A stretch of DNA of 64,000 bases from Aquatica leii (taxonomy: Eukaryota; Arthropoda; Insecta; Coleoptera; Lampyridae): NCBI GenBank assembly GCA_035610365.1, contig CM069433.1, positions 175,910,882-175,974,881 of the forward strand, read 5' to 3'. The translations under genes were made by a program, and so were the position numbers. Position 1 is the stretch's first letter, and each line of letters opens with the position of its first letter. This document shows, one piece after another, positions 33,129 through 46,000 of the stretch. The notes below the pieces were generated by a model. It saw only the letters and a program-made list of their open reading frames with translations. It ran no database searches and was not told where the DNA came from.

Positions 33129-34262
33129 GATCTAGAAAAATCATATGACAGTGTACCTGTTGAAGACTATGGAAGAACATGAAAAATTTGGAGATGAAAC
33201 ATATTCTAAAACTATTATCAGACAAATTATGCACAGAAAGTAAAACAGCAAATTAAGTAACCACTTTTTTAAATACCACAAAAGGACAAAGTATAGAAAA
33301 TGACTCAATGATTCACGTTGTTATCTGCAGATGACCCGATAATCATTGCTGAAGACAAAGAGGAGCCGTAAAACAAGATAAAAAAAATCAATAAAGGTTT
33401 AGCAGTAATCCGAAGGCTAACTCTCTTCGCTGTAAAAAAAATTACAAGAACCACAAATAAGCATATGCAGGGTGTATCATTAGTAATTGGAATTATTTTA
33501 ACTGTAGAGTTTTGAAATCAAAATATAAACATTTAACCCAAATTACTTAGACAAAATGTTACTTTTTGCTAAGTTACAAGATGTTTTATTATAAGTACTA
33601 AATTTCATTTGCGTAATAAATGTAATCTTATGACCAAAAACACCGACATAACTAATACACAAATAGCTGCGCGGCAGAATTTGGAAAAGTTCAGCCACTA
33701 AAGTGTCTTCTATCATACGCTTCTGGTAATACGTAGTAACGTTTATTTACCATAATTTAGTAGAGTGTACAGTACCTTCACTTCTTATTAAGTATGACAA
33801 GAATACGTGAAATAGTTTTTAATTTTTTAAATAAACACTATGTAACTCAGTGAAGAGCCACATTTTGTCTAAGTGCTCTCTATATAGAGTAGCCTAGTCC
33901 AAGTTGTACTCTTCTACGTTTCAGAATTATGGGATGTTACCAAGGCCAACAAAAATAAACTTATGGCAACTGAAATAGATTTTTTATTGGACGATCAAGA
34001 CTTGAAAGAGTCAGAAATGACGACATCTCAATACAAATGCAAATGGATAGACATAGTATAACACAAAAACTAAGAAAAAAGACAGTTAATTTGGTTTGGG
34101 CATATAAAAGAAATAGACGCTGACAGGTAGCTCAGGAAGGTCCTAGAATGGATACCATTAGAAAATTGAAAAAAAATCGACCAACAAAGAACTCAAAGAA
34201 AGGCGAAGTTTTTGATAGGAAAAGATAGAAATTGGAGACGGTGAGACGGCAACAGCTGTAAA
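33129..34262 (+). pseudogene. RTE-type LINE ORF2 relic, with an interposed 450-bp segment
   Basis: DLEKSYDSVP starts at 33129 (motif A region of the reverse transcriptase). SADDPIIIAEDKEE near 33320 corresponds to the FADD catalytic motif with its first residue altered. From about 33915, WDVTKANKNKLMATEIDFLL, QLIWFGHIKEIDADR and the R-rich tail near 34200 form the C-terminal segment typical of RTE-type elements in insects. The stretch 33467-33905 between them shows no LINE motif and is probably a later insertion or a rearranged spacer. Motif B of the polymerase is missing between motifs A and C. Many stops and frameshifts; there is no endonuclease domain. It cannot function. Confidence 0.75.
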
Positions 34263-36329
34263 AAAATTCGTATAGTATGTAGTAGTAATTGTTTATGTTT
34301 ATATATGTTTGCCAATAAATTATTTTTATCAGTAAATTATTTTCTGCATTTTGCAATTAGTTTTTTTTAGTATTTTATATTAATTTTAATATTTTTACTT
34401 ATTAAACTAAGAAATTACTATTATTACAATTTTATTACTATACAAAAAAATATTATTTAATAATTTGAATGTAATAATAAACTAACTTTTATTGTAGTTG
34501 TTTAATGGATTCTAAAAATATTTCTATATAAACATAAACTTGCAAGATATGAATTTTACTGGTGCGCCAAATAAAAGGCGGAGAAACACTGTACTACATC
34601 GTACAAATACAAATACAGTATAACAAACAAAAATTTTATGTTAATTTATTTTCAAAACGTTTATTAAAAATCAGTGTTATTAAGTCAATGTTAAACAAAA
34701 CAGTTTAATTAAAAACGTAGATTTGAAATTTTGAAAAGTGTTATATTAAAATGTTACCTGTGAAAGTTGTGTTTGAAAGAACATATTATAAAATAAAAAT
34801 AGGTACGAGTGTACAGAAATATAAAACGACATCGCTTCGTCCTCTAAGGATTACACAAAGCATTTTGATCCTACTGCACTCAACAATGACACTTGAATTC
34901 CTATTTATGCGACCGCCAGCTGAGCTCGCGAAAGATTATGAGCTCTGCGAAGGATCTTCGCTTACACAATATATTAAATAATTTTCTATAAGAAATTTAA
35001 ATAATGCAAAGTAAAGTTAAATGAAATCTCGATTTAATGGTCTTTTAACAAAAATTATAATTTCTGCAAATTCTCGCGATCTCGCTTATTTATTCGTAAC
35101 GTAGTTAAAAACGGATTTAAAGGGTTTTTTTAGTTTTCTCTTTAAATAAAAAGCAAATTTAAATTCTTGGCGCACTTTTATCGTAAATAAGCTAAAACGC
35201 AGTTGGTTTATCAGATGTAAACTTCAGCCAAAAGGAGAATAATCCAACACCTTCTTAGAAGTGGAAAAGTGTATTTTATCTTTTTATTTAGTTAAGTTAA
35301 AAAAGGAGCTTTTTTATGCTTTTCAAGATAGTACTTTTAATATCGTTTAAATTTGTGACAATTAGATTTAATCGATTTTATTAATAACAGACATATTATA
35401 AATTTATTTATTTACATAGATTAGTTAGCAATACTTTTTACATTTATCTTAATTATTACAACAAAATTATTATTATTTAATAAATAATAATTGTTTTATT
35501 TTTATTTTAAATGAATTATAAGAAGATATTTACTTTTTTTAAACTTAATAATTTGTCTATTTAGCAATTCAAATATTTTATTGTAATAAATTTAACTAAC
35601 AAAACTGTAATTTGTTTATGTCACTGTTACTAGAAATTATAAAAACAAAATTAGTAGAAATAAAAAAAAATATTTCTTATAATAAATATTTTTAGTTACT
35701 ACTCTCAGATATGATAAACAAGTTGCTGACTTAGTTGCAGTGTTATTGCTATTTGTAAATTATTATTTTTTTTTAAATTATTTATCATAACAAATTATCT
35801 TTATAAGTATGCCTACATATATGCTACGTTCTACCCTGTAGCATAGGTAACGCAGTAAATATCCATTAAGAAAGTAAACAAACAGGTCACGTGGCTTGCG
35901 AATAATCTCGATCACTCGTTATAATTATAACTAAATGAGCATTATCAGTTATTACAAAAGTAGAGAACAATTTGCAGATATCAACTATTGTATATGCCCT
36001 TCTACTTCCCAAGGGTTGATTCAACCCTACACCTGGACTACATTCTAATGCTTGGTAAAATTGCGAACTTTCCCCTTTAACCCAAAGTCACTAATTTGCT
36101 CTATCATTACCATTAAAGACGATGACGTAAACCTTTATGAAAAAAAAACAATGCAACAAAAAAACGCAAAGAAGATGCAAACAGATTTAATTAAGAGAAG
36201 ATGCCTCGTTCACACAAAAATAACAAAATCAAAATTAATTAATTAAACTCACAAAGATTAACTTGTTGAAACCTCAATAATAAAATTGTCTATCGAAAGT
36301 AATAAATTATAAAGTAGATTCCAAATTTA
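34263..36329. other. AT-rich spacer, nothing recognised
   Basis: A 76-codon frame at 34751-34981 has no motif I recognise. There is no convincing repeat or RNA gene. Base composition is extreme AT at 35240-35720. Confidence 0.45.
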
Positions 36330-36479
36330 ATAATTTTTTAACTCTTTGTTAAGGAGCGCCATAAAAACACTCAGGTTTCCTTTATGGGCGACGTTTCGTG
36401 TACTGTGTGTACGTGTAAACGTCGCCCATAAAGGAAACCTGTTTTTATACCCCTTCTTAGCAAAGAGGTAAAAAATTAT
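36330..36479. mobile_element. 150-bp palindromic MITE or foldback
   Basis: The arms 36330-36396 and 36417-36479 are inverted copies. The inner 25 bp (36372-36396 against 36417-36441) pair perfectly and contain TTTATGGGCGACG. The outer part (ATAATTTTTTAACTCTTTG against an inverted ATAATTTTTTACCTCTTTG) has several mismatches. The loop of 20 bp is GT-rich. The structure looks like a MITE; no superfamily could be assigned. Confidence 0.75.
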
Positions 36480-36559
36480 CAGCTGTGAAATTAACAGGAG
36501 GTTAAAAAACTGCCACTAGATTTTAAATGTAACTCAATACAATACAGCATGACTAAAGT

Positions 36560-36735
36560 GCATATGCACTAAGAATGTGCTTAAAGCAATGAACTTTTAA
36601 ACAAATTTCATATAACCAAACTGCTGAAAGATATATGATTAGAATGCTATCTCAAAAGGGAAACATAATTTAGATACAACTGGAATTTTACCAACACAAA
36701 GAAAATGCCAAATTAACATAAACACAGAATACGGA
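36560..36735. repeat. dispersed repeat, related to 4427-4600
   Basis: Shares GAACTTTT, CTATCTCAAAAGGGAAACATAA and CAACTGGAATTTTACC with the copy inside the hAT element at 4427-4600, in the same orientation. The copies differ by many substitutions. No coding capacity. Confidence 0.6.
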
Positions 36736-37599
36736 CGTATATGCAGCATAATAATTTCGAATAAATTGAATACAAAATTTTACTCACCAATTTGATTGAC
36801 AAAGATAAATTTAAAAATATGAACTAACTTTATTAAATTAACGTGAAATTACTCAAACAATCCCAAAGTACACAAAACGAATAAAACCAACTCGAATACC
36901 GGGTCTTTCGCAAAAGAAAAAAAAATTTTTTTTAATTTGGTGTTCTGATTTGGTACACGTGGCGCTTTATTATACTAATTCCATTTAACTATGGTTGTGG
37001 ACCATGTGTACAATATATGGACATTTAAGATTACATTGTTGTTCCAGAAGTATAATAATGCAACTACAACATTTTGTGAAAGTGACTTTTATGTTTCGGT
37101 GGATCAGAAACGCAAATTAACGTCGTTATTATTCTAGCGGTTATCTTTTAGTAAAATAACGACACTTTGTTCAGTTGGGCTATAGAAATAAAAGTGAAAC
37201 CTTAATTTTCGAAAGCGATATTGATGCAATTGTCGTTTATGGCAATATTCAAACTTATTTTCAGTGCTACAACGACGCAAGTGCTCTTTGTGTGTGTGTG
37301 TTTTTTTGTCATTGCCGTAACACTAAACGAAACAATAATACGACGTAGGTTTCTTTTTGTCGTTGTCATTACAAAATATTTTGTCTTGTTTTCATAATTG
37401 AAAAGTACAATTACATAAAAACTGTTTTTAGCTTCTTACAGTATCTAAATTTTACTGCTTATGAACAATTGTACGCAAAACATAATGCGTCTTGTGTAGG
37501 CAAATCAAAACTTGGAAGGTCCAGAAAGAAATCTACCATCAACATAAAATTCTATTTTGACAGATATGGTGTTTTTCATTTTAATAAATGTTTATTTTT

Positions 37600-39290
37600 G
37601 TAGTGGGAAATGACGGATTATAACCCAACTGAAGAGAATACCAGTAGTTCTATGCTAGTTACGCCATGCTATGTTATTAAGAATTTAACTACTACAAAAT
37701 CTGCCTTAAGGAGAATTAAGCCCTGTAAGCTATATAAGCAAACCCTTCAGAAAATGAAGAAATTAGTTTATCGGGTTCGAGTGACCTGTATAAACCTACT
37801 ACAAAACGTCAGGCAAAGACTCATCCAGTGAAGACGTCATGGCTTCAGTTGCATTGACGTCTATTGCAAAAATTTCAATACCTAGTTTAGAAGAAGTACA
37901 AGCCAGTGAAGACCCTCAACCTATAAAGGGTAAAAAGAAAACAAAAAACGAACAAAATTGGAAACAAAAGGTGAATAAAAAATTAAAGAATGAAGGAAAA
38001 AGTTACATATCTAGAACCAAAAAAAACCGTTGAAGCTCGGAGGATGGGATTTCTATGTCTAGATTAGTGTGTTTTATCCTGTTCAAAAAACTTATCAAAT
38101 GAGCAAAGAGTCGAGCTGTTTAGTAATTATTAGGCTTTAGGATCTTTACAGCGTCAACGCGATTTTTTGTAATTGTGCATTGATAAACTTCAACTTAAGT
38201 ATCGTTGTATATCTGCCTCTAAACCAAGAAAAGGAAATTGCTGTTTTTCTTTTATAAATAATGACAAGAGAATTCGGATATGCAAGCCTTTTTTAATCAG
38301 AACACTTGGAATCATTCTAAATTCGCACTGTGATAGAAAGAACATTTTTAGAAAGATCGATGAAGAAATTTTAAATTCTGTAAGATGTCACATAATTATA
38401 ATTCCGCAAATAGAGAGTTACTACGTGAGAAGAGACACTGACTTCAATATTGGGGTTTTTGCACCCAACAAAAATCAGTGTGGTCAATGTGAAAGTTATA
38501 ATCAAGCGGAAAACAACTACAAGCTTGAAGAAAATTACAACAAACACCAGGAAGAAAAAGAACTAAGTAAAAGTGAAAAGAATGTAGATAAAGAAAATGT
38601 AGGAAAAGTACTTCTGGTGCCAATGGGTCAAACACCATCATTTTTTACAAGTTGCGTTCTAATTGTTTCAATTTTACTGTAAGTTTTATGAAATAGGCAT
38701 TAACGCAACTGACTTAGGTTTTCTTAGGTAACCGAAATTATTACCTCAAAAACTACTAGTTTTTTTAGCACGACGAATTAAGCAACAAAAAGGTCAATGA
38801 AATTCCTACTGGCGTATATCTGTACATTGAAAAGCTCTCAAAACAGCACCAGGGGTAGATAGTATTTTACTCTTATAACTGTAGGAGACAGTAAAAAAGC
38901 AAGTAAGAATAAAGAGAGTTAAGATTTCAAGTCACATGTGCTGGTTGCTAATGATTTAGTATTTATTCTTCAGATGACAATGTACTTCTTTACTGTCAGG
39001 CATCTAGACGTTCATTCTATAACTCATAAATACCTCATTCAAGGTCACATGAAAGAACCAAAAAATCAGATCCTGTTTATATTCTTGATCAATATGTTAC
39101 GATTGTCGGAAATTCAAAAAAAGAAGGAACCTTTATACGTAAAAAAAAATTAAAAATTTTTAAATTACAAATTACTACATGGAAACGTGTTTAAATTTTA
39201 TGAAGAATACGAATGGAAATCTTTTTAAAGTGTCTGAAGTAAAACAATTAAGGTTTGAAAATAAAAGTGATGTTTTTAAGTAGAAAATTA
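37600..39290 (+). pseudogene. decayed copy of a repetitive insect gene family of unknown function
   Basis: Three pieces in shifting frames resemble a repetitive, transposon-like protein family I have met in insect annotations without an assigned function. An acidic-to-basic N-terminal region (37610-38033) ends with NWKQKVNKKLKNEGKSYISR. A middle part (38173-38682) contains CCFSFINNDKRIRICKPFLI, SYYVRRDT and NQCGQCESYNQAENN, then EEKELSKSEK and LLVPMGQTPSFF. A C-terminal part near 39025-39160 has ITHKYLIQGH and IQKKKEPLYV-like blocks. Cys-x2-Cys pairs suggest zinc binding. A CAG-type or TAG splice-acceptor-like word precedes the first ATG (TTTTTGTAG at 37596-37604), so an intron is possible. 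Stops and frameshifts abound. I do not assign a biochemical function; the copy number in such genomes suggests a mobile origin. Confidence 0.55.
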
Positions 39291-40789
39291 GTTATAAAAA
39301 ACTAAAAATAGTGGAAACAAGTAGAGTTTAAAGGCAGGAAGTCTAGAGGTAAGAACGATTTTTCGTTAAAATCTGCTTACAGTAGAAAGATGTCACTTCT
39401 AGAAAAGAAACTGATAGATTTGAAAAATCTGATAGAATACAACATGACTTCTTTTTACTACAAATCCTTTTATGTTTATTTGCTATAATTTTAGACGACA
39501 TTTTACGCAACGACTGCATAGTAAACGCATGTAAATTTAAAATATTCGGCAAAGCTTTTTAAACAAATCTGGAGTCATCCAACTGTTTTATGACAAAATT
39601 AGAATGTAAAATATGTTGATGCTTGTGGGAAGAATTGCCGAGGCATGATGCAGAAATAAGTTTTGCGGTTAGATTTTATTTTTTTACGTCGTTTCTAGCA
39701 TTTATTAGTACTCACTTAATTAGAACATTTACTATCTACTAAATTACGTGGCCAACACGTGGTATCAACTCCTTTGTAAGTACAATAGTTGCTGTCTTTT
39801 TAGAAAACTGTTGATGTGAAAATTTTTTAGTAAACTAAGAGAATTGTCTTTGACACTCAATATGTTTTCTTTTAATGAGGTAGAATGGAACCTCGTTTAT
39901 AAAATTTTATTTATGTACATGTACTGAATTTAAAATTATCTACAAATCGGGAAAATTAGAAGTCTAGTGTCTTGTTTCAGAATTGGTTGTAACTAAAGTA
40001 GTTCTATTTGGTAAGTTGTAACTTTTAAAGATGGTACTAGCAAGGAGTTGTCAAAAGTAAGTAAATTTTTTTATCATCATGTTTTGCTGTCGACGGTATA
40101 TATACTGCGACTTAGTGTTCGTTTGTTTGTTATGACAAGTAGTTTGTGTATTATTTAACGTTCAGATTATTCAAGATCGGGTTGATTGACTGTGCGCCAT
40201 CTCTTTTTTCAGTTAAAATCAATTTGATATTGTGAAAGTTCAATGTTAAAATTATAAATATTTTTATTTTTGTGAATTCCTTTATAGTACATTGTGTATA
40301 TCAATAATCAATTTCTGATTACTGTGATATTGCGTGTACAAATATTTGTTGCGTCTATATTGCTACAAACGTCGATGTTAAAATAAATTTACTTCTTGTT
40401 AGTTTGTATGTGTTTCTACTTGTATTAGTTCAGTAATGTAAAGGTGTTAACAACTACTTCTAGTTCTTTTTGTTTTGGCGTTGTTTTAACCAGTTATAGT
40501 CGGCACTTTAAAGATAGGCTGATTTGTATCAGTTTCCTCACCCACGCTAATATCCAATGCAAGAACTGCCGTTGCATTTTTTATTGTGAGTTAAGACTGC
40601 AGGTCATTAAAACACTTCAGTTAAATGCACACGAAAATTGTTTAAATAATGTAATGGCATTACTAGCAACGTTTATAAGTAAATGGAGTTGGGCTAAAAC
40701 AGTTAACAAAAGTGAAGACAGACGTTATAAATTTGTGTAAAGTTGTTGCTGAATGGGTACAAATTATAATTATATCATAATAACACACC
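39291..40789. other. AT-rich spacer, possibly the 5' part of the Jockey element
   Basis: A 98-codon frame at 40444-40740 has no recognised domain. The region just upstream of 40790 may be the 5' untranslated part of the Jockey LINE. Nothing else was recognised. Confidence 0.4.
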
Positions 40790-40799
40790 ACAAAATATA

Positions 40800-41398
40800 A
40801 TACCCCAACAAGCATTCATCAACGCTGCCCCCTAATAGGTCCCTCACAGCAACAGTACTACAACCTGCCACAAACTACAGCTACGAGTAGAAACTCAAAG
40901 CCGCATAAGTATCGTAATCAACAATTATTGCAAATTTCATCAACTAGCAATGACGAACAAAAGAAAATGGATCTGTTTACTGACATATCATGGCAGAAAG
41001 TAAAGAGCACTAAACGAAAAAAGTTAACACGCAGGACAAACAATGCAGAACTAGATAACACTATAGCAGTAAGCAACAAATACACTCCTCTAATAACTAA
41101 TGCCAAAGACAATATACCTGAAAAACAAGAAAATATCAGCTTAAAAAACCCTAAACTTCCTCCGATATTTGTCTATGGAGTAGTAAATTATCCAAACATG
41201 ATATCACAAATAAGAGACTGTTTAGACGACGAACAATATAGTACTAAAAGTTTGTATTACAATATTGGTCAAATAAAACAGTGGGCACATTTGCTATACG
41301 TAAAAATTCAACACCAAGGCTACACAATAGAAAAACAAACTAGGATACTTACCGTACCAGATTCAGTGAAGAAAAATAGTTCGGCTCAAAGAACCTGA
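40800..41398 (+). pseudogene. Jockey gag-like ORF1 fragment
   Basis: A 156-codon open frame (40928-41398), preceded by in-frame-like sequence from about 40800, contains ISWQKVKSTKRKKL and PPIFVYGVVNYPNMISQIRD, followed by DEQYSTKSL. The PPIF-GV-NY block is typical of Jockey-clade ORF1 proteins, which bind the element RNA. The zinc knuckles that should follow are missing, and the sequence jumps directly to ORF2 connection-region motifs. The ATG at 40928 is probably internal. Confidence 0.72.
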
Positions 41399-42803
41399 AG
41401 AAATAGAAGCAGTCACGGAAGAATTTGTAACAAAGCTACAACAAGCCGCACAACAAGCGACACCAAAAGTTCATAAAAAAAAATTAAATAATGACGTTCC
41501 ACCAAAAATTAAAAGAATGATTGCAGAAAAAAGACGTGCTAGAGCAAAAGGGAACGAAGTCATACACCCGTCGATAAAAATATTTACAACAATTTGACAA
41601 ATAAATTGAAAAAAAAACGTATGGAAGTAAGAAACGAACTATTTAAAGACTAGATATCCAAACAAACCAAAACTGATAATTCTATATAGAAACCAATCAA
41701 AAACTCTAGAAAACCACATCTGACCACAGTTTTTCAACCGCTAGACATGAATCAGATCAAGAAATTGAAGAAAACACATCAATTCTTTTACAGCTACACC
41801 AAAATCTTAAATCATTTACCCAAAAAAAAACTAACCGCTGAAATAAGAAAACTTAATCTTAAACAAGCTCCCGATTTGATTAAATAACAGCTAAAATGCT
41901 GAGCAAACTTTCAAGAAAAGGCATTGTATTATTAACTTATCTATATAACGCGATACTGAGGATTAAGTATTGGGCAAAATGTCTTAATGATTAATAAGCC
42001 GGGAAAAGATCCAACTGATGTGATTTCCTATCAAGCTATAAGCTTGCTCCTAATAATTTATAAGCTTTTAGAAGAATTATTACTTCGTAGAATTAACTCT
42101 TGACCTTGAACCCCAAATTCCGTCTGGCTCATTCCGCGGTGCAACAAGTTCATCAAATTACGCAAGTCATCAATAAAGCATAAATAACTAATACTGCTCA
42201 GTCGTCTTTTTTGACATAAGTCAAAATTTGGCATTTAGGATTAATGTACAAAATCAAACAAATACTACCCCCAGTTTACTTCAATTTACTCAAATCATAC
42301 CTAAGCGAAAGAACATTCCAAACCAAAGTAAATGGTAAAACGTCGGATTTCTCTCCGATAAACTCCAGATTGGCACAGAGCAGTGTGCTAGGGCTTTTAC
42401 TCTACCTTTTATATACGTCAGACCTGCGAATCACACAAAATACAATAACAGGAACATTTGCAGACAATGCCGCAATTCTATCCAGACATGAAAACTTTAA
42501 ATGCACCTGTCTAATCTCCAACAGTGGCTAAACAAATGAAAAAATAATGTGAATGAGAACAAATGGATACACGTAACTTTCACCATACGCAAACAATTAT
42601 GCCCAGCAGTTACTATAAATAATGTACAAATACCACAAATGACAACGGCAAAATACTTAGTGGTACACTTAAACAACAAGTTAACATGGAAGAAACATAT
42701 TAAAAAACAGAAAAAACAAATAGACATAAAAGCAAGTGATCTAAATTGGCTAATAGGAAGAAAATTTAAATTATCAACAGAAAAAAACTCTAATTTACAA
42801 GAC
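41399..42803 (+). pseudogene. Jockey reverse transcriptase, left part, decayed
   Basis: Translating in several frames gives IEAVTEEFVTKLQQAAQQAT and KIKRMIAEKRRARAKGN near 41400-41560, the linker before the polymerase. SKLSRKGIVLLTYLYNAILR near 41900-41960 and YLSERTFQTKVNGKTSDFSP near 42298-42360 follow. SVLGLLLYLLYTSDL and the catalytic block GTFADNAAILS (FADD changed to FADN) are at 42390-42480. ITHVTFTIRK-like and TAKYLVVHLNNKLTWKKHI blocks finish near 42700. The last catalytic Asp is replaced by Asn in the FADD motif. Numerous stops mean no enzyme is made. The protein would have copied LINE RNA at the target site. Confidence 0.8.
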
Positions 42804-42959
42804 TATGGAACGCCGTTTTGCTTTTTATTACGTAATTTAACTTCGTTGCGTTCAAACAAACTTCAATTTTTATTAAGTTTATTTTTAGGTTTGTCTATTT
42901 ATTTTAGTACATTTAAATGGTTTATTAAACAAACTTAACACATTTAAATTGTAGAATTA

Positions 42960-43560
42960 AAATGCATGTCGAATTAAAATGTTACATAAATGTTTGTTGA
43001 TAAGTTTAATTCTTTAATTTTAAATCAAGAATTAATTTTACCAACAAACATATTAATTTTGAATTAAAATGTTCGCTGATAGTTTTATTTCTTCAATTTT
43101 AAACCAAGAATTAATTTTACCAACAAACATATTAATTCTGAATTAAAATGTTTGTTGATAATTTTAATTCTTCAATTTTAAATCAAGAATTAATTTTACC
43201 AACAAACATATAAATTCTGAATTAAAATGTTTATTGATAATTTTAACTCGTAAATTTTAATTGGCGCTGTAGGTTGCGGAGGTTGTGAGTACTCTAACCA
43301 GCGATAAACTTGCACTATAGTTCGGTTAGATTACTCACAACTTCCGCAACCTACACCGCCAATTAAAATTGAAAAATTAAAATTATCAACAAATATTTTA
43401 ATTCAGAATTGATATGTTTGTTGGTAATTTTATTCTTGATTTAAAATTGAAGAATTAAAATTATCAACAAACATTTTAATTCAGAATTTATATGTTTGAT
43501 GGTAACTTTTTTATTGATTTAAAATTATCAATAAACATTTTAATTCATGTAACAATTTAA
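42960..43560. repeat. foldback array around a GC-richer hairpin
   Basis: About three direct units of roughly 84 bp (words GAATTAAAATGTTTGTTGAT, AAGAATTAATTTTACCAAC) run from 42970 to 43250. A hairpin follows at about 43260-43375, with arms containing GTAGGTTGCGGAGGTTGTGA and its near-complement TCACAACTTCCGCAACCTAC. Then two to three units in the opposite orientation run to 43555. The whole could fold into one long hairpin. Confidence 0.85.
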
Positions 43561-43616
43561 TTCGACACACATTTTAATTCTCCAATTTTAATAATTGTTA
43601 TTTTTTTATTTGTTAA

Positions 43617-46000
43617 CCCTTTCATGCATAGCGTGCACTATAGTGGACACAAAATTGCAACAGTGTTTTTTGTACAACCACTAATATATTTTAATGTTTC
43701 ATTGCATGAGTTCATTAGTACGAATGTTTAGACTATGATAACCACGGCGCCAGTTGATATAATCTATTTAATTTTGTAAGATCAGCATTTGAACACTACC
43801 AAGAAACATATCAGCTATGCAACACGGACGAAGAAAATTATCCAACTTTGAATACACGTAGCTTTTACGGTTTGCCGAAAAAAAGGTAATATATTATTCA
43901 TAACCTTGATAATGTTCTAAAGCTATTTATTACTTAACATTTCAAAGTAGTTATCAATTTTCTGCTGATATGATCATTTTATAAATGTACACTGCAGTGT
44001 ACGGCATGCGTTTAGGACTTGATTATCACAAAAAAATACTTACGTTTATTTCTTATTCCATATACAGTTTTATTTAAAAATCTTGGTGACTTGGCAATAT
44101 CAGATGATGATCATGATTCCGGCACTCCTTCGACCTTTCAGGTAAACCATGATGACCATAATGACACTTCGGAGGATGAACTTGAAGATTGATTAGTAGA
44201 AGTTGAGAATGAAGCAGATGCTCCTGATGTAGGAGGAACTCAAGAAAAACGTCAACTTTTAGAATATGATAGTGAAGATGAAATTAATTTACTGCAATTA
44301 CGAGAAAGAATTAGAAAGGATGCCTGGGTAGCACAAGATAATGAAAGAGGTCCTGCAACAATTCCTCTATTTTTAGACACTTCCAATATAAATGCAAACG
44401 TGAACTCGATAATTGATATATTTTTCTCTTTGATATCTGATGATATGATGGATGAGATTGTATATCAAACTAATTTATATAGTCAACGGAATGGAAAAGA
44501 AAACATCAACCTTACTAAAAAAGAATTACATATTTTTATCGGTATAAATTTAGTAATGTCTTATACCCGTTATCCACGTGTTAGATTGTACTGGTCAACT
44601 GAGAATGGTTTACGTATGGACTTAATTGCTGATGCCATGTCTGTAAATAGGTATGAAGAAATTCTTAGAAACCTCCATTTCATTGAAAATCCGGTGGGTG
44701 AAAGACGCAATACTATAGAAATTGCAACCTTTCCTGAATAAACTTCAAGCTAATTTTATTAGCGCAATGGAACTCGAAGAGCATCAGTCTGTAGACGAAC
44801 AGGTTATTCCCATGAAAAGCAAAATAAATATAAAACAATATTTGCCGAAAAAACGCAAAAAATGGGGAATAAAATGTTGGGTAAGAGCGGACACTGGTGG
44901 TTATATGTACAGATTCGAGATTTATCAAGGAGCAAAGAACAGAGTTGTAGTAAGCCCACTGGGAGCTTGTGCAGATGTAGTTCTACGATTATGTGACGAT
45001 CTTTCTCATAAAAATCACAAAGTTTTTTTGATAACCTGTTTTGTTCAGTTGATCTTTTAGAAGCACTCAGAAATAAAGGAATATATGTTACTCGAACTTT
45101 ACGATCCATCAGAATGTAGGGAGTCACAAAAATATTACCGACAGATAAGGTTATGAAAAAAGAACCAAGAGAAACTTATGTGGCAACTAGAAAGGGTATA
45201 ACAATAACCAAGTGGTATGATAAGGCACCAATACTTGTAGCGTTTGCGTGTGCTGGGAAGGAGCCACAAGACAAAGCAAGAAGGTATTCTAAAAAGGAAA
45301 ACAAAAATATTGAAATTGACTGACCATTTGCCATAAAATTCTATAATATAAATATGGGTGGAGTTGACCTTCATGACCAACACCTAGCCATGTACCCATT
45401 GCGCCGGAAAAACAGAAGATGGTACATAAAAGTTTTTATGCATTTTTTAGATGTGGCGGTGGTAAATGCTTACATTATACACAAACGTAATGGGTGTAAA
45501 GATAAAGACTACTTACAATTTAAAGCTTCACTGGCGAAAACACTTATAAATATCGGAACGTTGAACAAAACTCATGCAGGTCGACCAAGATCAAGATCTG
45601 TGACACCTCCTACTATACTGAAAAAAGGAATCAAACGCAGCTCCATGGAAGTGAGGTTTGATAATCAAGGTCACTGGTCAAAGCTTACTATTAGAAAAAA
45701 TGCCAACCGTTGCAAATCATCAATTTGTAAGCGAAGAACTAAATACATCTGATAAAAGTGCAACAAATATCTGTGTCCAGAGTGTTTTGAACACTTTTAC
45801 ACATTTGTGCGCTAAATTGTAAAAGTAAAAATCATATTATATTGAAGTGTACAGAACGATTTTTACATTTTATTCAAAAAATTAAAATTTTTTCATAACA
45901 AAATATGATCTATTTTGATTTATAAGTAATAAAGTTTTTAACGCAATTTTGAATTTTATTTTCATAATTTATCGTTTTTGTAAATTCATGCACGAAAGGG
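43617..46000 (+). mobile_element. second piggyBac-type element, complete ends, dead transposase
   Basis: TTAA duplications lie at 43613-43616 and 46001-46004. The left end starts CCCTTTCATGCATAG and the right end finishes TTCATGCACGAAAGGG, an inverted repeat with one mismatch in the first 12 bp. The element is 2384 bp. Its transposase pseudogene has several frameshifts. It sits inside the TIR element 42804-46773. It is a different family from the intact piggyBac at 25483. Confidence 0.9.
43818..45815 (+). pseudogene. piggyBac-like transposase, broken
   Basis: A possible first exon starts at 43818, followed by a GT...AG-bounded candidate intron (about 43886-44071). The main domain is readable from 44096 in shifting frames. 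KKELHIFIGINLVMSYTRYP is at about 44518-44577, and YWSTENGLRMDLIADAMSVN follows. SVDEQVIPMKSK near 44790 holds the first catalytic Asp, a VFFDN-type block near 45021 the second (in a shifted frame), and MGGVDLHDQHLAMYPLRRK at 45354 the third. The final Cys-rich motif (RCKSSICKRR... CPECFEHFY) is split by stops at about 45750. At least three frameshifts and an internal stop near 44190 make it non-functional. It was the enzyme of the surrounding TTAA element. Confidence 0.88.
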
